This document shows, piece after piece, positions 1 through 11,079 of a stretch of 64,000 nt of DNA. Within the stretch, counting starts at the first letter, position 1, and the number at the start of each line of letters is the position of its first letter. The translations under genes were made by a program, and so were the position numbers. Under the pieces are notes generated by a model, which worked only from the letters and a program-made list of their open reading frames with translations, did no database searches and was not told the DNA's origin. The stretch comes from Astropecten irregularis (lineage: Eukaryota > Echinodermata > Asteroidea > Paxillosida > Astropectinidae), in contig OZ020262.1 in the NCBI GenBank assembly GCA_963971285.1, positions 7,597,036 to 7,661,035 of the forward strand, in the 5' to 3' direction.

Positions 1-310
1 CACATTCACTACAACACAGATCACCACTAAGATGACCACAACTGTCACGCATTTGTAATGGTAGCAAAATGGACTTTTCAAGACAATCAGTAATTGCTCG
101 GTATTGCATGAATGGATTGCATTGAAATTTGCTCAGAATTAACCCAATGAGATAGTGAATGCAATAGACTAAAAATCAAATAGCTGAATGCTTACAACTT
201 CTTCTCATATTAATTTGAAAATGGGTATCGTTTTTTTTTTGGGGACACACTGTATAGAAGTGTAGTAATTATAGCCTGTCGACCAGAGATGCAAATACCT
301 GTCTTTAGGC

Positions 311-787
311 CTTTTCACACGACGCTAAAACAATCTCAACCATTGAGAAATTTTCTTATGGTTACAAAATCTTAGAAAACGGTTTGGTGCTGGCGGCTTT
401 TGCGTCTTTTCACACATTTCGCAAGCCTTCCTTGAGATGTGAATACTTTTTTCGCGGGTAATCAATAAACTCTGCATTTTATGAATGTAAACGCTGCTAG
501 TGCTAGTACCATCACGATGCTGAGGTTGCGCGTAAAGCGCAAGGAAGTGTGCGCAGTATGCAAAGGCCATATGACAGGGTATTAACACGCATTGCAAAGC
601 ACGTCGCAAGGGTCCCTTGAGAAATTTTGTCACAGGTCTGGACCTCAGTCAATATCTCTCAAGGATTCACCATGCACGTCGTCGGTCACCCTCAAGCATT
701 GAAGTGATGTTTACACTTTTGTAATATTTCGCAACCATGAGAGAATTTCTCAATGGTTGAGGTTTTTTTAATCGTCGTGTGAAAAAA
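311..787. mobile_element. Short inverted-repeat element (ends ttttcacacgacg)
   Basis: The left end reads ttttcacacgacg followed by ctcaaccattgagaaatttt. The right end is its reverse complement, with tttctcaatggttgag and cgtcgtgtgaaaa. The interior has no credible protein. I infer a palindromic non-autonomous DNA transposon; superfamily unknown. Confidence 0.65.
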
Positions 788-846
788 TTCTTTTGTATGG
801 CATGCCAGATAATGGTGAGCACTGTATATGTTCTGTGTTATTATTA

Positions 847-1291
847 CAGGCCTTCATTTTAATAAAAATGAGGAGAGCTGCAAATAGCTATCCTTAAATC
901 AATGTAGAGAAGAATTTAGGAGAGTGATTTGCTCTCACTAACAAAAATCAAGTTTGAGCTAAATCCAACTCCTTAAATCAACATAGGGCCTACTCATAAC
1001 AGTGAATAAAGAGAGCAGTTTGCTCTTGCTAAACCACGTGTTTGCATGTGTCAGAAAAAGATGCAAAATTGTGCTTAAAGTCCTCTTGAAAAAGATTATA
1101 ACATTTTTTACTAATTTTGTGTTTTCCATAAAGGGTAAATGTCAGCTGGAAAAATGTGCATGATGTTTTGAAAAAAGGCAGCTCTCCTTAAATTGTTAAG
1201 GAGCTCGTTTAAACGCTCTCCTTGGGAAAACATTAAGGAGAGCGGAGGAGAGTGATCACTCTCACTCTCCTTAAAAATTAAAGCCTGTTAT
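847..1291. mobile_element. Short inverted-repeat element with CTCTCCTTAA motifs
   Basis: The ends pair as acaggccttcatttt and the reverse complement of aattaaagcctgtt. Inside, the motif aggagag / ctctcct recurs at least seven times on both strands. No coding capacity. Inferred non-autonomous element just upstream of a ZC3H13 exon. Confidence 0.55.
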
Positions 1292-1365
1292 TATACTCAT
1301 ATATTGTGGTGCATTGTTTCTCAGTCCTGAGCTAATTTGGTATTTTTATTTTGAATATCAATCAG

Positions 1366-1572
1366 ACAAGAACGTGATGCGTCAGCTGAGAGTCTGCACA
1401 AGAAGAAACCTCCAGGGCCCGTCCACTCACCCCGCGCTGCCAAAGTACCCTCTTTCCAGGACCGCACACCGAGTCCTCGGCATGACCCGGATGGTGAGAC
1501 TACCCCTAGGAAATATAAGGGCAAAGCCGAAGTCCGGAAAAAGTCTAAGGACAGAGATGCGAGCAAGAGCAG
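1366..1572 (+). CDS. ZC3H13: ZC3H13 exon (basic, SP-containing)
   Basis: First ZC3H13 exon visible here. The acceptor is the AG at 1364-1365 and the donor is gtgagt at 1573. The frame that links to the next exon gives a charged peptide beginning QERDASAESLHKKKPP and ending KDRDASKSR, with SPR and TPSPRH motifs typical of RS-type nuclear scaffolds. Other open frames through this exon are not coding. Confidence 0.78.
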
Positions 1573-4500
1573 GTGAGTTGAAATCCAGGGGGGGGGGGTG
1601 CTAAGAGCATCCACATAGAAAAAAGAACTGAAACTTAAACTTAGATTAAAACAATATTTTCATTTCCAGGAATGGAAATACACATTTATCGAAATCATTA
1701 TCAGCTGAAACATAAATTGTTGCTATTACATTCAAATTGTATTCTGTTGTTGTCATGGTTGTAAAGAAATATTCATCAAGGGAGAAAAGTGACTTTTGTG
1801 ACAAATTTGACATTGATTCATAACTGAAAAATTGTATTGCAAACAACCTGTTGAAAAACTGATTTATACAGACTTTGCAGAGACAACAATTAAAACTAAA
1901 TTCTTCATAGGGTGTAGTAGCCTGTTAAATTTGTTACAGTTTGCAAGGGCGTACAGTGGAACGCTGCTATAACAAACACCGCTTTACCGAACATTTGGTT
2001 ATACCAAACATCATCCTTGGCTCCCAATTTTTATGTACAATGCAAAGGCATGCTGAACAATTGTTCACTATAACAAACGTCCACTACACATGTAACAGAC
2101 AATATCTGTGCATCCTGGCGTGTTTGTTATAGCGGGTTCACTGGAGTACGTTATTACAGATGATGGTTTGATCTTTTTACAGGAGTTTCTCGCGAAACAG
2201 GAGTAGTGATGAGGATGATTTCAGCTCAAAAAGAAAACCACCCCGTTCTCCCACTCCACCAGCCCAGTATCGTAAGACTACCACATCAAACAAGCGCCCC
2301 CATTCTCCATCAAGAAGTCCAAGTCCGGTGAAACAAAAGCCAAAGCGCTACGAATCGCCCAAGAGATCCACCAGGCGACCTCCCAGCACACCAAGCCCAG
2401 TCCGTTCCAGTTCCTCACCGTCCGGAGGACCGTCTTCTCACTCTACCTCCAGCTCAGCTCGTTCAGAGTCCCCGCGAAACTCATCAACCAAGCGTCCTCG
2501 CTATCGGTCTCCATCTCCAGTACCTCAGCGCAAGCACCAGTCGCCTTCTGGCCATGCTAGGCCAAGAACTCCTCCTGCTAGGTCTCCTCCATCTGGTCGA
2601 GCTGCTGCTAAGAAGCAGCTTCAGCATAGTCTCTCTCCATCTAGCTCTCGTAAATCCTTTTCCCCGGCCACGAAGCGGAGATCAGTCTCACCAAGGGCTG
2701 CTAGGAGACAGTCACCAGCACGAGCGCAGAAACAGCCACCATCTAGATCTACCAGTGGTTCAAGGGATAACAGACCCAAGAAGTTCACTGAGCGACAAGG
2801 CTCTGGTGAGTGAATTCATATTTTTATGTTGTTTTTTTTCCTCCCACATTAATTTGGGATTAATTAACCAGTATATTGTTTGATTATAAAGGCTGAGTCA
2901 TCTCGGGATTTTTTTGTTCCGTACCCGACCGAGTTTTTTCGGTCGGGATCCGGTGTTCCGATAAATTAATTCACGAAAAAATGACGTACTTTGGTGACCC
3001 CCAAAATAAAAAAAAACATAAACAATTCCGACATCGAACACGTGCAACTGCAAAAAACACGGTTGGAGTATTACGCCGATTTACGCTTGTAATTTATTTG
3101 CGAGATCCCTGTAAAATATTCCTTCCGAAATTCCAAAGCATCAAAAATCGCGTTTTCCTGAGCAGCTAAATCTTACTTGAATTTCAATCAGTAATTTTTG
3201 TCCTATTGGCCGAGTAGAAACATCGTTAAATCCTTCCGAAATCAACGGTCGCACTGCGAGTATTTCTTCCATGATAAGACGTAAACAATCATCTCGCACG
3301 CCATGCCATTGCATTTCCCATGCATGATACTGGTACTCCGCGCAAAGTGCACCAGCGCAGCGAAAGTCTCAACCACGTGCGTCGGCAGGAAGCTTTCCGT
3401 TCATGTACACATCATGTACATCAACATGTGTACAGTACACAACGTGTGTACGAGTGTGTATGTGGCATGCACGGTGATGTAGCGCTCGGACGGACCGTGG
3501 ACCACGATCGGGGGTCGGCAGCGGTGCATTAAAATGCGGTGGTGGTAGGCCTACACGTACGATCCGATCGACAGGACTTTTGACATCGCTAGTTTTTCGC
3601 TACAGAAACTTTAACTTTACGATTGGTAAGATTGAATAAAAGAAACGTGATTTTTATTCAGATTTGAAGAAGAAAGTTAAGAAAAAGTATTTCTTATGTG
3701 TTTTATTGTTTCATCGGAACACCGGAACGAAAAATCGGAAACGGAATCCGATCGCATCGGTCAGAAATCGGCATTCCGACCGTTCCGACTCAGCCTTATT
3801 GATTATAATTAAATTGTAACAAATGCATGTATTTTTTTAAGTGCTTTTGTATTGCAATTTACAGATTACCAGGGCGACAAATACCCAGCGAGAGGTGACC
3901 GTAGGGATGATGTACCGCAGGCTGACTACCCACAACGAGCAATTGGCGGAAGGGCTCGTCCTGACCCACATCAAGATCCTAGAGCAGACATGGGCATTGA
4001 TTCACGCCAGCGTGCCGACTCGCGCTCTGACCCACGAACAGATCCTAGGGGCCAGGCTAAGATGGATCCCAGAGGATACCAGCGTGGTGATCCCAGAGAT
4101 GAACCACGTGGGGGTAGCAGAGGAGTTTCTAGAGAAGACCTCAGGAGAGATCCAAGAGCAGACCCCAGGATGGACCCAAGGGCAGACCTAAGGACAGACC
4201 CAAGAGCAATCCCAAGGGCAGATCCAAGAGCTGACCCAAGGGCAGACCCCAGATTGGATCCCAGGGCAGACCACAGAGCAGACCCGAGGGCAGATCCAAG
4301 GGCAGACCGCAGGGCTGATCCCAGGGCAGATCCCAGGGCAGTTCCCAGAGCAGATCCCAGAGCAGATCCCAGAGCAGATCCTAGAGCTGATCCCAGGGGA
4401 GATCATAGGGGGGATTCTAGAAGAGACTTCAGAGGGGATTCAAGGGGAGAGCCAATGCCAATCCCAAGGATGGACCCAAGGAGAGATTCCCGGATGGACC

Positions 4501-7500
4501 CTAGAGTAGACCCTAGAATGGACACCAGGTCCCGGGGAGATCCCAGAGCAGACCAAAGGTTAGACTTTAGAGCAGATCCCAGGAGAGACCCAAGGGCTGA
4601 TCCGAGAATGGATCCAAGGGCTGACCCTAGAGTAGACCTGAGAGACCCTAGGAGCGACATGAGGGCAGACCCTAGGTCAAACCAGCGGCTTGACTCAAGA
4701 ATGGACCCACGAGTTGCGCGCGGAAGACAACAGCAGCTGGAAAGAGAGTCTCGTCGGGATGAGTGGGAGAGGAGCAGGGTTGGTGGGAGAACTGAGGCAG
4801 AGGGCTTCCATCTCAGAGAACAGCAACTTGCAAGGTATGAATTGTGTGATCAGGTGCAAGAACCTCTTACACTGTACTAGTCATAAACAGTGAAGTTTTG
4901 CTGTTAAATGCTTTTATACCCAACTTATCTGCCACGTTATAAAATGGTCCCCTCTGTCATTATACAGTAGACAGAATATTTCTTTCTTTTCTCATTTATA
5001 GAAATCGCAGACCTTCCCCACAAGATCGTCAGCGTGATGTTATGCCTAGGTCAGGAAGCTTTGATAATCGTCAAGTGCCTAAAGCAAGCCCAAGTCCAGT
5101 GGGACGAAGTAGAGGACCTAACTACGCTAGAGGACCTGAGAGGGAACCTGTCCCAGAGAGGAGGGACAGGGCAGTGGAAAGAGACAGGGGACCTGACAGA
5201 GGGAGAGAACCTGCTCCTAGAGGGGATAGAGGACCTGAAGCAGGAAGGAACTCTCAGAGAGGTGGAGGATCAAGTGGCTCTGCAGATCGTGGCAGGGGTC
5301 GAGACCTGAAAGGTCCAGAGAGGGACAGGTTGCAGGAGAGGGGAAAAGAGCCACCAAGAGGGAGAGACAGTGATCTCCAGAGAGACAGGGCTTCAGATAA
5401 GTCGCGAGATCCACGAGGAAGTGGGGCAAGCTCTGATCGTGGACGAGGTCCAGAGAAAGCAGAGAGAGAAGGCTATGCCAGACAGGGTGATAGGAGCTTT
5501 GAAGAGTCCAGCAGGAGATCAAGAGATAGCTCAACTGACAGTCGACAGACAGACAGGCAGAAGGGAATAGAACAACGAGTACCCCGATCTGCTGGACGGT
5601 CAGATGCTTTGGGACGAGAGGGTTCAAGAGATAGGCGAGAGGACTCCCGATCAAGGCGAGGAGATTCCCGTGGATCCAGCACTTCCCAGAGGGAGAGGCA
5701 ACGTGACAAGTCTTCAGAGAGAACTGGAGCAGGAAGGGACATGCCAAAGCAACTGCGAAATGCAGATAGGCCTGGTGCTTTAGATTCACTTGCTTTGAAA
5801 GGAAGGAAAGGTGATAGTTCACAATCCCGTGAGAAACCATGCCCTGAAGGGGGTCAGGATCAGAGAACTCCTGCTCCTTCTCTAGATTCCAAGACTATGG
5901 AAGTACTCTCTAAAGCATCAACACAGGACAGCAAGGAGAGTACACCTCTGAAGGAGGTCTCCCCTGGAAGACCTTCAGAGGAAGTATTTAGTGACTGGTC
6001 AGAAGGGGGTAGTGATGAGCTCCTCAACCAGAGCCCACCAGCAGAAGAGCAACAGAAGTTGCCTACAGTCCCCTCGGACTCTGCAACTGCCATGAAACAA
6101 GAATCTATGAGTGAACCTCCCAAGAGAGACAGGCAGAAATTGGACAAGCTTGACAAAAGATCAGAGGATCGTGAAAAGCCGGAAGGAAGCGAAGGACGCT
6201 CTCTCCGAAGCCTCAGTTATGGGAGCAGCTCCAGTCGCTACAGCTCTGTCAGTTCGGACCTTCAAGGACATCAAGTCTCTTTGGATCAAGGTGCAACTGG
6301 AGCAAAGGTAGGACTAGACCAAGAAGATGGAAAGTCCACTTCACCCCCTGGCATACGTAATGCACCCTCTGAGGATAACACCTCCAGAGAAAAGGATGCA
6401 TTGGACAAGAATAGTGGTAAGTGGCTGCTTAATAAGTACATACCTTTAGACTTTCATGCTTATTTTGTTGAATTCTTGCAGTTCATGAAAGGATGCCATC
6501 AGAATTGCTTGTGCGTGGGACTTGTTACAGCCAGTTCTGTTTACCATCAATGGATGTCACTTTGAGTTTGAATTGTCTATGATTAAAGATGAAAAACCCA
6601 GATTGTTGTCAGTTATGCCTCATATCTCGGACAGAGTCTCTGATGGTAGTCTTTGCACACCTTTATATCCCGTGAATCAGGTAACCTACCATCCCGTGAG
6701 GTTGCTGATGCTAAGCAAGAGCGAAGCACCTCGGACATGTATGAGGTGATCAGTGATGATGAGTTTGATGACATCATGGAAGAAGGCAACAAGGATGAAG
6801 GCAAAGTAGAGGACTCCAAAGGCCAAGAAGGTAGGTTTATCCTGGCAAAATCTAGGATTATACCCATTAGGAAAGCAGGGTTCTGCCCACGGTGGTCGGT
6901 GCCGGAAAACCCGCCCGGCACTCAAGATTCCCCGACCACAACTAACGGAATTTTCTGTTTTTCCGACCACCACACATTTTCCAACTGTTTGATTTAAAAT
7001 TGCCCATTTCCTCTCCTATTTTTTCAACAACATGTTAAATGCTGTAATTACCAATAAAAAGTTGTATCTAAAGCCACAAGTTTTGAGTACTTCTTGACTT
7101 TTTAATCTTTTCCAGCGAAATAAAAATTACACATGTACCGTAATAGTACCGCATTGATTTGCAGTGGTTTCCGGCGCTAAACTGTTTTTCCAACGACGGT
7201 AAAGGCAATAAGGCATACACGTTGTGGAATGCGGCCCGAATTTGAAGCTCACATGTCACGTCTGCGTGTGCGTCTGTGCATTGGGCCCCGACACACTGTG
7301 TGCACTCCATTGATCTCGGTGCACTCCTTTACCGTCGTGGGAAAAACAGTTTACTACATAGCATGGTCCCACTCTCTAGTTCATTTTCCGTTGTATTAAA
7401 CCCCCCGGGTTTTTTTTTCTGGCACTAAAAAAGTCCTGGGCAGAACCCTGGGAAAGGTTTATCATGAAGAGGTTTGGTCTATCTGAAAAGGAACTTGGGT

Positions 7501-10500
7501 GTATTTCTAAGAAGATAGATGTAGTCATCAAATAACCACTAGGGAAACTGAATGAATTTAAAGTCATTGAAAAGTGAACAAAGAAAATTTGACTGGAGCG
7601 GGATTCGACCCGGCGACCTCCTGAATAGCGTACATGTAGGTTTGCTGAAGGGAATTTTCGTTAGTTTTAGTTTGGAGAAATTTGTGATTTTGTACATTAA
7701 CCCTTGACCCGTATCTTGGAGAAGTTATACAGAATATTAGATAAGTGATTCGATTCACTCTGCTGACCCCAGCTAGCTTGATGACCTAGCAGGTATGGCA
7801 TCTGCACTAGTAGCAGCAGGTCGTGGATTTGAATCCCACCTGAGCTAGCGCACAATTTTTTTATGTGTACTCAAAAGGCACTTAGTGAAGTGCTTATCTA
7901 CGTGGTTGAAGGGCAATAATTTCTTTGCATTATTATATCTCCACGAATAAATCAATTATATACAGAATGTATTCGTATGTAGACTTAAAGGTGTCAAACA
8001 TGATTGGTAAAAGTTGCAGGACAGCACTCGCACTTCGTCTAATCCAACATGAACATGAAATGATAAACCTGTGAAAATTTGAGCTCAGGAGTCAAGAGAA
8101 AAATAGCGAAAACCCGACTCAATTTTGGGTATGTTACTTATCCTGTACTGTACCTTTAAAGAGGTGGGCTTATCCCATAGACAGTAGGCTTATCCCAAAG
8201 AAGGTAGGTTTATCGTTAAGAAGATTGTGTTTATGTTTAAGTTTATGGTGGCAAGTGGTATTCTGGTACTGTGTAGTGAAGCTTCTTGTTTTCATTATGT
8301 TTTAATTCTCTCCCAGATACACAGGCTGACCTGACAGCAGTGGATTGGGCCAGCCTCATGGCTCAGACACCGCTCCTGCAAACACAGACCGGAGTCACTG
8401 AGGTGTCAGGCTCCATCATGGACAAGTTCCGGCCAGGCCAAGTCCTGGCCCGCCTGGGTGTCTCCAGGTCCCTAGCTGGCCCTGAATTGATGGAGGAGGT
8501 GGAGAAAGTTTGCCTCAAGGCTGCAGAAGGTATGAACACCAACCTGAACCTTCTTCTAACTCATTTAATTCATATTTTCCAAGAGCCACCTAACTGCCTG
8601 ATGTAAATTTTGAAATATTTTAGAAACAAGTGTTATTGTTTCAGTCCTGGAAATATTTGAAGCTTTCATCCGAGTCCTAAATGCTGATGCCTTGTGTTCA
8701 AGCACCTTATTGTGAGTTCAGTGATTGTTTTTCATTTTATACGAAGCACAGAATGGGTATGCTTCCAACTCACTGACACAAATTTTTTATATTATGACGC
8801 AACAATGTAAATCACCATGCTTGCATGGGAAATCTGTTTTTGCTTAAAGGTAGTATCATACTTTGGTAAGAGACCAAAAAAGAAATGTTCACAGCTTTAT
8901 GTTTAACTTACAGGGTATGAAGATGGTGGTGATATAAACATACCGTTACAATTTTTCCTCCTGAAATGGTGTATTTATCAAAAAAAAGAGTAAAACAACG
9001 ACCGAAAATCTTTTTGATCTTTTAAAATTTAAGATTTACATATTACTTACAGGGTATGCAGATGGTGGTGGTAGAAACATACCGTTAAATTTTGTCCACC
9101 TGAAATGGTGTTTTTATCCAGAAATTAGTAAAACAACGACCGAAAAATCTTTTTGATCTTTTAAAAGATCAAAAATAAAAGAGAAAAGACTTAAGAAATA
9201 CTGTGGCCGTTTTTTACTGTTTTCTCAAAAAGTGGGCTTTGATGGGACTGAAATTTTCACAGATGACTGTTACTGTATCTGTCTTGATATTTTTTGCCCA
9301 TGAATCTGTATTTCTTTGATTAAAACCAGAGTATGATACTACCTTTAAGCACATTTTTCTGATTTAGTAAACAACGAATTGTTGCTTAATACACCTGTGC
9401 TATGAAATTGGAACAACAGCCTGTTAAAGGGATTACATACGTTTGGTAATTTGAGCCTACTGTTTGTTTCAAACCAATATAATTGTATATATATGCCATA
9501 AAACTAACCTGTGAAAGTTTCAATTCAAAAGATGGTAGCGTTTTTGAGATTTTGGCGACAAACTACTAGCGGTTATTTCATGCCAGAGAACATTAAGTCA
9601 ATGGCTGAGAAGCGTTACGGCCATAACGCTTCTCAGATTCATAATTTTTGGAGATAAAAAGTGACATATTTTTCCATAACCGCGGTACTTCGAATTGAAC
9701 GTTTCTCAATATGCATTATACTATCCAAAGCAGCTGTACTTCTCACCAAGTAAGTTTTTATTGCCATAAATTTTCAGAGTCATTACCAAACGTATGCAAT
9801 GCCTTTAAGGCTGCCTGGAATAATGAGTCTGATATTAGAGCCTGGTATTAGAATCACGGCATTGGTATCTGAGAAAGCCAATTTTGGTTTTGGTTTTGAT
9901 GATTGCTAGAAGAAGGATCGACCATCCAGACCCCAGTCTTTGAGAATCAGCTCGGAGCTTTCAATGCTTCAGCCCAGAGGAAGATGCATCAGCGTAAGCA
10001 CCTGCTGTCCAACATTGGTCCGTGCCGCAGAGCCCTGTGTGCTCGCCGGGATGTCATGATTCGCAAACAGCTAGGCAAGGTAGACAAGGTAAGATGAACT
10101 AGTGACAGATCATTTGTCCTTCCTTCAAAGTCTGCCAGCCTCAAATAGCCAGGTCAGAGTCCCTCATTAGTAGTCTTCACTCTAGCCACAGTGTGTTACT
10201 TTCGAAGATTTTTCGCTTTATTTGTTAGAACTATAATCATTAAATTACTTGACATTAGAAAAAAAAATTATCTTACACTGAACACAGAAAGAGAGTCTTT
10301 CTGACATGTCTGATGATTTTTCTCTCAACATGCTCAACCCGAAAGCTACCCCCAAATTGAAACTGTCTGAATTTCGTCAATGGGGGCAGCAGACAATTTC
10401 GTGATTGCGTGACGTCACATTACGGAGCCTTTTCATTAAATGTCTACTGCCCCCATTGACAAAATTCAGACAGTTTCAATTTGGGGGTAGCTTTCGGGTT

Positions 10501-11079
10501 GAGCATTTTGTGAGAAAAATCATCAAAAAGACTCTCTTTCTGTGTTCAGTGTGAGATAATTTTTTTTTTCTCATGTCAAGTAATTCAAGGATGATAGTTC
10601 TAACAAATAAAGCGAGGTTTTGTGAGTGTTGAACATCCTCTTTAAGAAAGAAAAAAGAGACCAAAAATCACACCCATTTGAAAAATAGCCACCGGAATGT
10701 AAATGGTGAAATTGCCCACTTGTTCTTTCATGAATGCTGTTCTCCAGCAAGAGCTGTCCATGTCCAATTGCCAATATTACAAGAATCAAGAGAGACAAAT
10801 AGAGAAACTAATCACAAAAAGGCAAACAGAACCTGATATCACTGTACAGTTCTCTGGCAGACCTGTCTTCCATGTATGTGATAGCATTATTTTACTCGTT
10901 GTCTGCAGCCGGAACCAGACCAGGTCTTCTCTACCAGTCTCCTGGATGCCGAGCTGTTCAAGTTCAACGTGCAGCTCTTCCGCGCTGCCAAGAAGATTCA
11001 GACACCAGAACCGACCACTGCTGCCATGCTTGCACCCACCACAAGCGAGCGCTCTTCTCCGATTGCAGTATGCATGTAA
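1366..11079 (+). CDS. ZC3H13: ZC3H13 homologue, 3' part (8 exons; 5' end outside window)
   Basis: ZC3H13 is a nuclear scaffold of the m6A methyltransferase-associated complex (MACOM, with WTAP, VIRMA, HAKAI and RBM15); the fly homologue is Flacc/Xio. Exons: 1366-1572, 2183-2805, 3865-4834, 5002-6416, 6681-6830, 8317-8529, 9910-10088, 10909-11079. All junctions are GT-AG and phases agree, giving about 1308 codons (human protein about 1670). The order is an RS/SP-rich part, an Asp-Pro-Arg repeat part, a long RD/RE-rich low-complexity part, an acidic patch (SDDEFDDIMEE) and a conserved C-terminal domain. That domain identifies the gene: VDWASLM, LARLGVSRSLAG, LLSNIGPCRRALC and RRDVMIRKQLGK closely match the human C-terminus from memory. 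The CCCH finger of the family is near the N-terminus and must lie upstream. Introns carry many transposon remnants. Confidence 0.88.
1954..2143. mobile_element. Tc1/pogo-like short element
   Basis: Left end cagtggaacgctgctataac and right end gttatagcgggttcactg are inverted copies, and a TA lies at or near each edge. CAGTGGAACC..TATAAC ends are typical of pogo/Tigger-type elements (established knowledge). A fragment with the same tataacgaac core is at 23793-23860. Confidence 0.6.
2183..2805 (+). CDS. ZC3H13: ZC3H13 exon (RS/SP-rich)
   Basis: An exon of 623 bases between a tttttacag acceptor and a gtgagt donor. It encodes a serine/proline/arginine-rich segment with repeated RSPSP, SPSR, SPKR and SPR dipeptide-like motifs, many of them potential proline-directed kinase sites. 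Its first codon is split with the previous exon and its last base joins AT of the next exon to give Asp. Confidence 0.85.
2891..3795. mobile_element. Inverted-repeat element of about 0.9 kb (ends GGCTGAGTC)
   Basis: The left end ggctgagtca with cccgaccgag and cggtcgggatccgg pairs with the right end carrying ccggaacgaaaaatcgg, cattccgaccgttccgac and gactcagcc. It lies wholly in a ZC3H13 intron. It encodes only short ORFs that resemble nothing I know. Superfamily not assigned. Confidence 0.6.
3865..4834 (+). CDS. ZC3H13: ZC3H13 exon (Asp-Pro-Arg repeat)
   Basis: An exon of 970 bases after a ttttaagtgc...acag acceptor. It opens with DYQGDKYPARGDRRDD and becomes a long imperfect repeat of the tetrapeptide DPRA, with DPRM, DPRG and DPRL variants, then a basic segment rich in RESRRDEWERS. 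The repeat is coded by a degenerate 12-base unit (about 4147-4680). The antisense and shifted frames stay open because of the repeat, not because they code. Confidence 0.87.
4147..4680 (+). repeat. Coding minisatellite, 12-bp unit, encodes DPRA repeats
   Basis: Degenerate tandem units of the form GAyCCnAGrGCA (for example gatcccagagca repeated several times near 4345-4385) keep the reading frame of the exon. Unit sequence drifts along the array, with RADPR giving way to RMDPR, RVDPR and RRDPR. This points to an old array with local duplications. Human ZC3H13 has charged repeats in a comparable region, but I do not recall a pure DPRA array there. Confidence 0.85.
5002..6416 (+). CDS. ZC3H13: ZC3H13 exon (long RD/RE/GR-rich low-complexity segment)
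   Basis: An exon of 1415 bases, acceptor atttatag, donor gtaagt at 6417. It encodes a low-complexity, highly charged segment with RGP, RDR, GRGR and SRD runs up to about 5760. A less biased region rich in Ser, Glu, Asp and Pro follows, containing FSDWSEGGSDELL. The open frame runs on past 6417, but the donor is clear and the added residues lose the compositional bias, so the intron call is preferred. Confidence 0.85.
6681..6830 (+). CDS. ZC3H13: ZC3H13 exon (acidic SDDEFDDIMEE patch)
   Basis: A short exon encoding GNLPSREVADAKQERS, then YEVISDDEFDDIMEEG and a KDEGKVEDSKGQE tail; phase fits both neighbours. The acceptor has a weak pyrimidine tract. Both gaatcag/GT at 6680 and ggtag/TC at 6650 preserve the frame, so the 5' edge could be 30 bases further upstream. 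Confidence 0.72.
6876..7450. mobile_element. hAT-like short element (CAGGGTTCTGCCC ends)
   Basis: The element starts cagggttctgccca and ends tgggcagaaccctg, perfect inverted ends. GGAAAG flanks both sides directly (6870-6875 and 7451-7456). The CAGGG start suits hAT, but hAT normally makes 8-bp duplications and only 6 bp match here, so the class is uncertain. Lies in a ZC3H13 intron. Confidence 0.65.
7560..7660 (-). repeat. tRNA-derived SINE fragment
   Basis: Contains cattgaaaagtgaacaaag followed by gggattcgacccggcgacc, the reverse complement of a tRNA-like B box (GGTCGCCGGGTCGAATCCC). The same leader plus B box recurs at 15952-16032 and 45716-45840, and in altered form near 50112. Confidence 0.6.
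7760..7860 (+). repeat. tRNA-like SINE head
   Basis: Shows ccagctagcttgatgacc with tagcaggtatgg (A-box-like) and ggtcgtggatttgaatcc (B-box-like), about 60 bases apart. A second copy is at 48375-48455 (ccagctagcacggtgacc ... cacgaatcccacctgag). No intact tRNA cloverleaf, so this is a SINE and not a tRNA gene. Confidence 0.55.
7989..8155. mobile_element. TTAA-targeting MITE, family B
   Basis: Bounded by TTAA (7985-7988 and 8156-8159). The left end aggtgtcaaacatgattggt and the right end cctgtactgtacct match the ends of the copies at 56236 and 59161. The sequence just outside the right end (8156-8230, with gggcttatccc and ggtaggtttatcg) reappears inverted at 41281-41333. Confidence 0.7.
8317..8529 (+). 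CDS. ZC3H13: ZC3H13 exon (C-terminal domain, part 1)
   Basis: Encodes DTQADLTAVDWASLMAQ, then SIMDKFRPGQVLARLGVSRS and LAGPELMEEVEKVC. The TAVDWASLM, LARLGVS and LAG spacing corresponds to the conserved C-terminal block of vertebrate ZC3H13. Acceptor tctctcccag, donor gtatga. Confidence 0.9.
8848..9344. mobile_element. TTAA-targeting MITE, family A (internal duplication)
   Basis: Ends aggtagtatcatactttggt and the near inverted accagagtatgatactacct, with TTAA on both sides. The interior has cttttaaaagatcaaaaa and gtgggctttgatgggactg, shared with the other family A copies. A ~140-bp internal segment (gggtatg.agatggtggtg ... cctgaaatggtgt) occurs twice, which explains the extra length. In a ZC3H13 intron. 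Confidence 0.8.
9428..9804. mobile_element. TTAA-targeting MITE, family D
   Basis: The element starts agggattacatacgtttggt and ends accaaacgtatgcaatgcct, inverted ends flanked by TTAA (9424-9427, 9805-9808). The interior shows no coding potential. Only one copy is in the window, but its end shares the CATAC.TTTGGTAA pattern with family A. Confidence 0.75.
9910..10088 (+). CDS. ZC3H13: ZC3H13 exon (C-terminal domain, part 2)
   Basis: Encodes FENQLGAFNASAQRK, then HLLSNIGPCRRALCARRD and VMIRKQLGKVDK. This is the best conserved stretch of the gene (GPCRRALC..RD..IRKQL). The acceptor is ttgctag, the donor gtaaga, and the exon ends in phase 0. Confidence 0.9.
10211..10641. mobile_element. TTAA-targeting palindromic MITE, family C (left end lost)
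   Basis: Two long arms (about 10211-10407 and 10440-10641) are near-perfect inverted copies, including aactgtctgaatttcgtcaa and tgggggcag. The right end agtgttgaacatcctct is followed by TTAA. The left tip is decayed. The full-length relative is at 12947-13399. Confidence 0.75.
10909..11079 (+). CDS. ZC3H13: ZC3H13 terminal exon with stop codon
   Basis: Exon of 57 codons from a gtctgcag acceptor to TAA at 11077-11079. It encodes PEPDQVFSTSLLDAELFKFN, then VQLFRAAKKIQ and a short Ser/Thr/Pro tail. The S..LLDAEL...VQLFR pattern aligns with the extreme C-terminus of vertebrate ZC3H13 (APMVDNELLRLSLRLFKR). Confidence 0.86.
   Translation, partial: PEPDQVFSTSLLDAELFKFNVQLFRAAKKIQTPEPTTAAMLAPTTSERSSPIAVCM

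Noticed and set aside
5217-5840. Antisense ORF of about 207 codons opposite a ZC3H13 exon, and other open frames over the DPR repeat
   Set aside because: Low-complexity repeats lack stops in several frames; these frames have no domain and lie inside well-supported exons.
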